DNA of 64,000 nucleotides from Streptomyces coeruleorubidus. GTDB taxonomy: Bacteria; Actinomycetota; Actinomycetes; Streptomycetales; Streptomycetaceae. A program made the translations under genes and the position numbers. The notes beneath the pieces were generated by a model. The model ran no database searches. It was not told the origin of the DNA and saw only the letters and a list, made by a program, of their open reading frames with translations. The stretch spans positions 1,984,001 through 2,048,000 of the forward strand of contig NZ_CP023694.1 in assembly GCF_008705135.1 (NCBI RefSeq). Reading direction: 5' to 3'. Of the stretch, positions 59,543 through 64,000 are shown piece by piece; positions within the stretch are counted from its first letter, which is position 1; each line of letters starts with the position of its first letter.

Positions 59543-62341
59543 TCACCGATGTGAGGTGAACTCCACGACCTGCTGGTAGGTCGGCCGGTTCTGCCAGCTG
59601 ATCTTGCCGTGCTTGATACCGCCGAGGGTGCGGTGGTTGATCGAGTCGGCGCACCACTGGTCGCCCGCCGAGCACACGTCGTCGCCCGGGTAGACCTGGG
59701 CCGCGGTCTTGCCGGCCGCCTCCTTCAGGGTGCTGACGAGGGTGTCACGGCAGGCGCCGAGCTCTCCGCCCCCGCAGTACTCGCGGGCCAGCGGCCCCCG
59801 CACCTGCTCGCCGAGCACGGCCCGGATGTCCTTGTCGACGTAGCTCCACCAGCCGTACTGGAAGGAGCTTCCGGCGTGCGACCCGGTCGGGCCGTGGGCG
59901 GCGGACGGGGACTCGTCGACGGGAAGGTTGGCGGTCATCGCCGAGAACAGCTCGCTGCCGAGTCCCGGTTCGAACTCGGCCTTGACCAGCAGCGGCCACC
60001 AGGCGTCCAGGATGCGGATCGCGTCGGCGTCGGCGTACTTCTTGGAACCGGCCGACGTCTCCGTGCGCTTGCCGCCCGCGGCGACCCACGCCTGGAGCTT
60101 GCCGACGGCGGCTGCCGCGGTGGGGTCGGTGACGGGCGAACTGTTGACGACCTTCAGCAGCTTGGGCAGGACGTCCTGCGCCCGCAGATCGGCGACCCCG
60201 GCATCCGCCATCGCCTTCACCAGCGAGGCCCGGGTGACCCCGCCCTGCCTGACCAGCTTCTTCACCCGGTCCTCGAGGAGGTTGCCGCGGTGCACGGAGC
60301 CGTTGCCCCAGGGCGCGGCCGTGTAGTCCTTGGCCTGCTTGTTGTTCCAGGAGATGTAGTAGTCCTGGTCGATGGAGTTGGGGTGGGCGGAGGGCGGGGT
60401 GTAGTCGGCCGTGTTGGTCGCCGGGTCCCAGCCCCGCCACTCGTGTGCCGGCCGGGCCCAGGCCGGGAACTCGGGGTCGACGCCGTTCGCGCGCACCGGG
60501 TTGTCGCCGCTGTTGTAGTACGCGGTGTGCTCGGAGTCGACGTAGAACCAGTTGAAGGTGTAGTTGATGTGCTGCACCGCCTTCTGGAAGGACTCCGGGC
60601 CCTTCACGTGGTCCGGGTCGTTCAGCATCTGGAAGCCGATGATGGAGTCGGCCTCGTGCATGAAGGACGAGCGCAGGGAGGTGTAGGCGACCTTCTTGCC
60701 GCCGACCGTCGCGCGGTACTCGACGGGTCCGTACTTGGTGCGCCAGACGCGCATCGTGTACGAGCCGGCCGCGGTGCCGTCGGCGACCGTCGGCTTCCAG
60801 GCGTTCTTCCGTTCGACTTTCTCCATCGGCGTGCAGGTGCCGCGGTACAGGTAGTGGTAGTCGTCCTGGCACAGCTCGACGGCGTACGTGTCGATGATGT
60901 CCTGGCCGGAGGTCGTGGCGCTCCACGAGTAGTCCTGGCCGCGGCCGAGTTCGACGTACATGCTCAGGCCCGCGAAGGAGGCGCCGCGGGCGCTGATGCC
61001 CGGCCCCTGGAGCTCCTGAAGGAGGAGCAGCTGGGGCGCGAAGTAGCCGGTCTGCGGGCCGAACACGGCGACCGGGTGGCCGCTGGCGGTGTGCTCGCCG
61101 CCCACCACGAGGGCGTTGGACATGCCGCGCTTGGCGGACGACAGGGCCGTCTTGGCCGCCTCCCTGGAGGCGCCGGTGGCGCTCGAGCCGGCCGCGCTGC
61201 CCGTACGGTCGTGGACCAGCGGTTCCTGGGTCACCGAGCCGGCGTCGGGCAGGGCCCGGCCCTGCGGGTCGGCCGGTTTGGTCGCGTACGGGAAGCTGCC
61301 GTCGTGCTGGGTGAGGACGGCCTCCGGGTCGTTGCGCTCGCGGAAGGACTCCCACACCTTGGTGCCCTCGGCGACGCCGTACTTCTCCTGGGCGGCCAGG
61401 AGCGAGAGGGCGTTGTTGACCTCGCCGCCTCCGCCGGAGCCGAACAGCGCGCCGATGACGGACGCCAGGGCGACCATGTCAGTGATCTTGAAGTGCTCGA
61501 TCTTCCCGGCGTTGGTGACCGAGTCCTTGTGCCCGGTGAGGACGTACTCCCCGGGGAAGTACCGGCCGCTGTCGGAGGCGTCGATGTAGGCGTTGATGCC
61601 GTCGAGGTAGGCCTTGACGTCGGCGAGCGCCAGCTTGCCGCGCTCGCCGTTGGTGGCGACGGCGTTGTCGATCTGCGCCTGGAGATCGGCCTCGGAGTAG
61701 GGGGCGTGCCGCCAGAACTGCTGTTCCAGGCCCTGGTTGGAGGGCGCGCCGCCCGCGAAGGAGGTGAGCTGACCACGCCCGACGTGTCGGAAGACGTCCA
61801 TCAGCCACAGCCGGTCCTGGGCGGCCGCGTAGCCGGCACCGAACTCCGTGCCGTATCTGGTGGTACCGGTGATGTGCGGCACACCGGTCTTCTTGTCCCG
61901 GACGATCGTCACGTCACCGCGTCCGGCGGGTTTGACGGTGGAGGCGACCTGGTCCGCCGGGACCCCGAAGGACGCGTCGTTGAAGAAGTTGTTGATCTTG
62001 TCGTTGGTGAGGCCGGTGTACCCCTTGGCGAGGTCGGCATACGGCCCGAGCTGGTCCTCTGCGTGTTCGGGCTGGGTGCCGAAGGCCTGGTTCAGGAGGA
62101 TCTGCGCGAGGGTGGCGTTGCCGTTCTGGCCGGGCGGGAGGATGTCCGAACACTGGTTGCCGCAGTAGTCGTTCCCCGCCGCCGTGGTCTGCGCGGTCTC
62201 CGTCTCCGAGGCGGCCGCCTGTGACAACGGCGACAAAAGACCTGCGATCAGCGCGCATACCGATGCGGTCTTCAGGAACCCGGGGATTCCGCGGGGAGTT
62301 CTCATTCTGTCGAGAACGGTGCGTGGGTTACGCCGTGGCAT
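59543..62341 (-). CDS. Secreted penicillin acylase-family (Ntn) hydrolase
   Basis: A 932-residue preproenzyme of the aculeacin/penicillin acylase family. A signal peptide (about 1-45, TASVCALIAGLLSPLSQAAA) is followed by the alpha chain starting near VTIVRDKKTGVPHITG, a spacer, and the beta chain that begins at the autocatalytic serine S408 in KRGMSNALVVGG. The residues expected to form the oxyanion hole and stabilise the intermediate lie further on. It is longer than most members (about 780-830) because of a C-terminal part with four cysteines (YCGGGELGACRD, VCSAGDQWC). It hydrolyses amide-linked acyl groups outside the cell: antibiotics, lipopeptides or acyl-homoserine lactones. The ATG at 62341 has GGGAGGAG upstream. 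Confidence 0.92.
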   Translation of the reverse strand: MPRRNPRTVLDRMRTPRGIPGFLKTASVCALIAGLLSPLSQAAASETETAQTTAAGNDYCGNQCSDILPPGQNGNATLAQILLNQAFGTQPEHAEDQLGPYADLAKGYTGLTNDKINNFFNDASFGVPADQVASTVKPAGRGDVTIVRDKKTGVPHITGTTRYGTEFGAGYAAAQDRLWLMDVFRHVGRGQLTSFAGGAPSNQGLEQQFWRHAPYSEADLQAQIDNAVATNGERGKLALADVKAYLDGINAYIDASDSGRYFPGEYVLTGHKDSVTNAGKIEHFKITDMVALASVIGALFGSGGGGEVNNALSLLAAQEKYGVAEGTKVWESFRERNDPEAVLTQHDGSFPYATKPADPQGRALPDAGSVTQEPLVHDRTGSAAGSSATGASREAAKTALSSAKRGMSNALVVGGEHTASGHPVAVFGPQTGYFAPQLLLLQELQGPGISARGASFAGLSMYVELGRGQDYSWSATTSGQDIIDTYAVELCQDDYHYLYRGTCTPMEKVERKNAWKPTVADGTAAGSYTMRVWRTKYGPVEYRATVGGKKVAYTSLRSSFMHEADSIIGFQMLNDPDHVKGPESFQKAVQHINYTFNWFYVDSEHTAYYNSGDNPVRANGVDPEFPAWARPAHEWRGWDPATNTADYTPPSAHPNSIDQDYYISWNNKQAKDYTAAPWGNGSVHRGNLLEDRVKKLVRQGGVTRASLVKAMADAGVADLRAQDVLPKLLKVVNSSPVTDPTAAAAVGKLQAWVAAGGKRTETSAGSKKYADADAIRILDAWWPLLVKAEFEPGLGSELFSAMTANLPVDESPSAAHGPTGSHAGSSFQYGWWSYVDKDIRAVLGEQVRGPLAREYCGGGELGACRDTLVSTLKEAAGKTAAQVYPGDDVCSAGDQWCADSINHRTLGGIKHGKISWQNRPTYQQVVEFTSHR

Positions 62342-62607
62342 GTGGGGGGCTCCTCCCGATGGGGATGGGCGGGGATGTTACCGCCGGTATCCCCGGGATT
62401 GAAGATGAGCAAGCGTCACTTTTTGGAGTCAGCACAACAGGCACACAAGACACGGCAGTCGACTCAGGGCCTCGTCGGACGGCTTATGGAGGCCATTTGA
62501 AATCGGATGGAGCCGATTCGCTTGTCGATACGTCTATTCGGCGACGTCCTTACGACGACGCCGAAGTGACCGGATTACAGGTGCAGGTGTGACGGAGGTG
62601 CAGGACG

Positions 62608-63210
62608 ATGGCCGGTTTCCGGAGTCTGGCGAGACAGGTCCGCGATCCGCGGTGCGATCTGGCACTGCGGCGCTATTCGCTGCGCAAGTGCCTTGAGAGG
62701 TTCGCCCCTTACGGGCACAGGGCGACCTGGGACCATCTGTGTTCCCGGGCAGGGTTCGGTCCCGAGGACCGGTCCCCCGATCCAGCGCGGCTCGTGGCCG
62801 CACTGGACGAACTGGAGGAGGCGCGGGCGGTCTGGCTGGCCTACGAGGTCGAGTTCGCCGAGCGCCGCAAGAAGGAGAAGCACGACGGACTGCGCAGGCC
62901 GGGCACGGTGGACGACTGGCACCGGCTGACCTGGGGCGGTTTCGGCGTGGCGTGGTGCGACGATCCGGCGGTCCATCCCCGTGAACCACTGGCCGAGGTG
63001 CTGCGCCGGCTGATCGCCGCGCTGGAGCGCGAACCGGGCTCGATGTGCCCGGTGTGTGGCGGGGTGCAACTCGCCTGGAAGTACGACCTGGACCACGAGC
63101 CTTCGGCGGGTCCGGTCTGCACGGACTGCGGGATTCTGGTGCCGCGTCCGGTGCTCACGCCCGAGGCTCTGGCGGACGCCAGGCGGGCGAGGGTGTTGGT
63201 GTCGGCTTGA
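62608..63210 (+). CDS. Hypothetical protein with C-terminal zinc ribbon
   Basis: A 200-residue soluble protein I do not recognise. The N-terminal 90 residues are basic and helical (RYSLRKCLERFAPYGHRATW, then AVWLAYEVEFAERRKKEKH). The middle part DDWHRLTWGGFGVAW is tryptophan-rich. The C-terminus has CPVCGGVQLAWKYD followed by VCTDCGILV, a C-x2-C...C-x2-C zinc ribbon. The ATG at 62608 has GGAGG upstream. The 266 bp before it contain an AT-richer stretch with AATCGG-N6-CCGATT (62501-62518), perhaps its promoter or operator. Confidence 0.7.
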   Translation: MAGFRSLARQVRDPRCDLALRRYSLRKCLERFAPYGHRATWDHLCSRAGFGPEDRSPDPARLVAALDELEEARAVWLAYEVEFAERRKKEKHDGLRRPGTVDDWHRLTWGGFGVAWCDDPAVHPREPLAEVLRRLIAALEREPGSMCPVCGGVQLAWKYDLDHEPSAGPVCTDCGILVPRPVLTPEALADARRARVLVSA

Positions 63211-63303
63211 CGAATGCGGGTGCGCGGGGGGTGCGCCGGGGATGCCGCACCCCCACTGTCGTCGCCGGGGCCGGCTGTCAGTGGTGACTGGCACCATCGG
63301 GAC

Positions 63304-64000
63304 ATGGTGCAAGTGTGTCTGAACGGTCCGCGGACCGCCGCCGACGGTACGGCGGTGCCGCTGACGCCCGAGTCCATGGCCGACTCGGCCGCCGACGCCG
63401 TCGCGGCCGGGGCCACGGACATCCATGTCCATCCCAAGACACCGTGCGGGCGGGACACGTTGTCGCCGCGCGTGCTCGCGGAGACGTTGTCGGCGATCCG
63501 GGCGCGGGTGCCGGTGCCGGTGGGTGTGACCACGGGGGCATGGGCCGAGCCGGACCCTGCCGCCAGGCTGGAGCGGATACGGGGCTGGACCGTCCTGCCC
63601 GACCACGCCTCGGTCAACTGGCATGAGCCCGGTGCGGAGGAGGTCGCCGCCCTGCTCCTGGATCTGGGGGTGGGTGTGGAGGCCGGCATCTGGTCCGGGA
63701 CGGACGGTGCGGAGCGGTTCGCCGCCTCGGCGTCGGGGCCGAAGGTGCTGCGGGTGCTGGCCGAGGTGACGGATACCGGGCCTTCGAGTGCGGTGGATTC
63801 CGCGCAGGGATTGTTGTCCGACCTGGGTGCCGCGCACGGGCGTCCTGTGCTGCTGCACGGGGAGGACGGGGGCGCGTGGCCGGTGCTGCGGCTTGCGGGC
63901 GAGCTGGGCTTGGCGACGCGGATCGGGGTGGAGGATGTGCTGCGTCTGCCGTCTGGACGACCGGCCGGGTCCAACGCGGAGTTGGTCACGGCGGGGTTGG
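63304..64000 (+). CDS. BKACE-family (DUF849) beta-keto acid cleavage enzyme, N-terminal part (cut by window edge)
   Basis: The gene runs off the right edge; 232 codons are visible and open. It has the DUF849/BKACE TIM-barrel features: VQVCLNGPR at the start, the zinc-binding TDIHVHPKT (His-x-His), VGVTTGAWAE, SVNWHEPGAEEV and LLHGEDGGAW. Enzymes of this family cleave beta-keto acids with acetyl-CoA. Family members are usually about 275-310 residues, but this copy diverges (for example HVHP where HLHVRD is usual), so the substrate is unclear. The start is ATG 63304, with a weak ribosome site. It could be linked to the zinc-ribbon gene 93 bp upstream. Confidence 0.82.
   Translation, partial: MVQVCLNGPRTAADGTAVPLTPESMADSAADAVAAGATDIHVHPKTPCGRDTLSPRVLAETLSAIRARVPVPVGVTTGAWAEPDPAARLERIRGWTVLPDHASVNWHEPGAEEVAALLLDLGVGVEAGIWSGTDGAERFAASASGPKVLRVLAEVTDTGPSSAVDSAQGLLSDLGAAHGRPVLLHGEDGGAWPVLRLAGELGLATRIGVEDVLRLPSGRPAGSNAELVTAGL

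Overview
This is a window of very GC-rich chromosomal DNA from a Streptomyces. Codon third positions are almost always G or C, and GTG starts and GTGA stop-start overlaps are common. Marker genes agree: chaplins chpC and chpH, the mycothiol ligase mshC, a ParJ-type PAC2 protein, F420-type oxidoreductases, and the gylR-glpF-glpK-glpD glycerol locus. From memory, the gene order looks like the metH - gylR - mshC - chpC/chpH stretch of S. coelicolor. That is recollection, not a search result. No prophage, insertion sequence, CRISPR array or resistance island was seen; this is core chromosome with a few accessory catabolic clusters.

Layout. 1-2.8 kb: the N-terminal part of an M50 site-2 protease (minus), then a RecB-like nuclease and a NarL-type response regulator (plus). 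2.9-7.3 kb: two paralogous peptide-binding lipoproteins without a permease, and a HAD phosphatase. 7.4-11 kb: metH. 11.3-17.2 kb: the glycerol regulon (gylR, glpF, glpK, glpD) with GylR-like palindromes, then a FadR-type regulator. 17.4-22 kb: the PAC2/ParJ gene, then mshC in an apparent operon with three uncharacterised actinobacterial genes (PI-kinase-like, DUF3090, histidine phosphatase). 22-29.6 kb: CorA, a ferritin-like protein, an F420-type LLM oxidoreductase, an aldo/keto reductase, a RecD2-like protein that has lost its ATPase motifs, an acidic protein and a DUF5703 protein.

29.7-38.6 kb: chaplins, an M20 peptidase, tRNA-Leu(GAG), a large Pls/PosA-like adenylating membrane protein, an M1 metallopeptidase and a YchJ-like protein. 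38.6-43.3 kb: a complete gluconate/idonate locus (gntR divergent from gntK-gntP-gluconate 5-dehydrogenase-idonate dehydrogenase). 43.4-50 kb: a molybdopterin oxidoreductase with a cytochrome b partner, an APC permease, a helical hypothetical protein, a DMT-type membrane protein, a NUDIX hydrolase and two DUF202 proteins. 51.2-56.8 kb: two converging operons (APH-like kinase + acyl-CoA dehydrogenase; SDR + acyl-CoA ligase + TetR). Their outer promoters share one palindromic motif, and together they resemble the ACAD10/11 and levulinate (Lva) type 4-hydroxyacyl-CoA pathway. 56.9-64 kb: a DUF1343/NamZ-like enzyme, a large alpha/beta hydrolase, a secreted penicillin-acylase-family enzyme, a zinc-ribbon protein and the start of a BKACE-family enzyme.

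The most interesting items are the predicted hydroxy-acid catabolic regulon, the mshC-linked kinase/phosphatase trio, the inactivated RecD2 relative, the Pls/PosA-like protein, and the 87-bp tandem repeat that builds the disordered N-terminus of the M50 protease.
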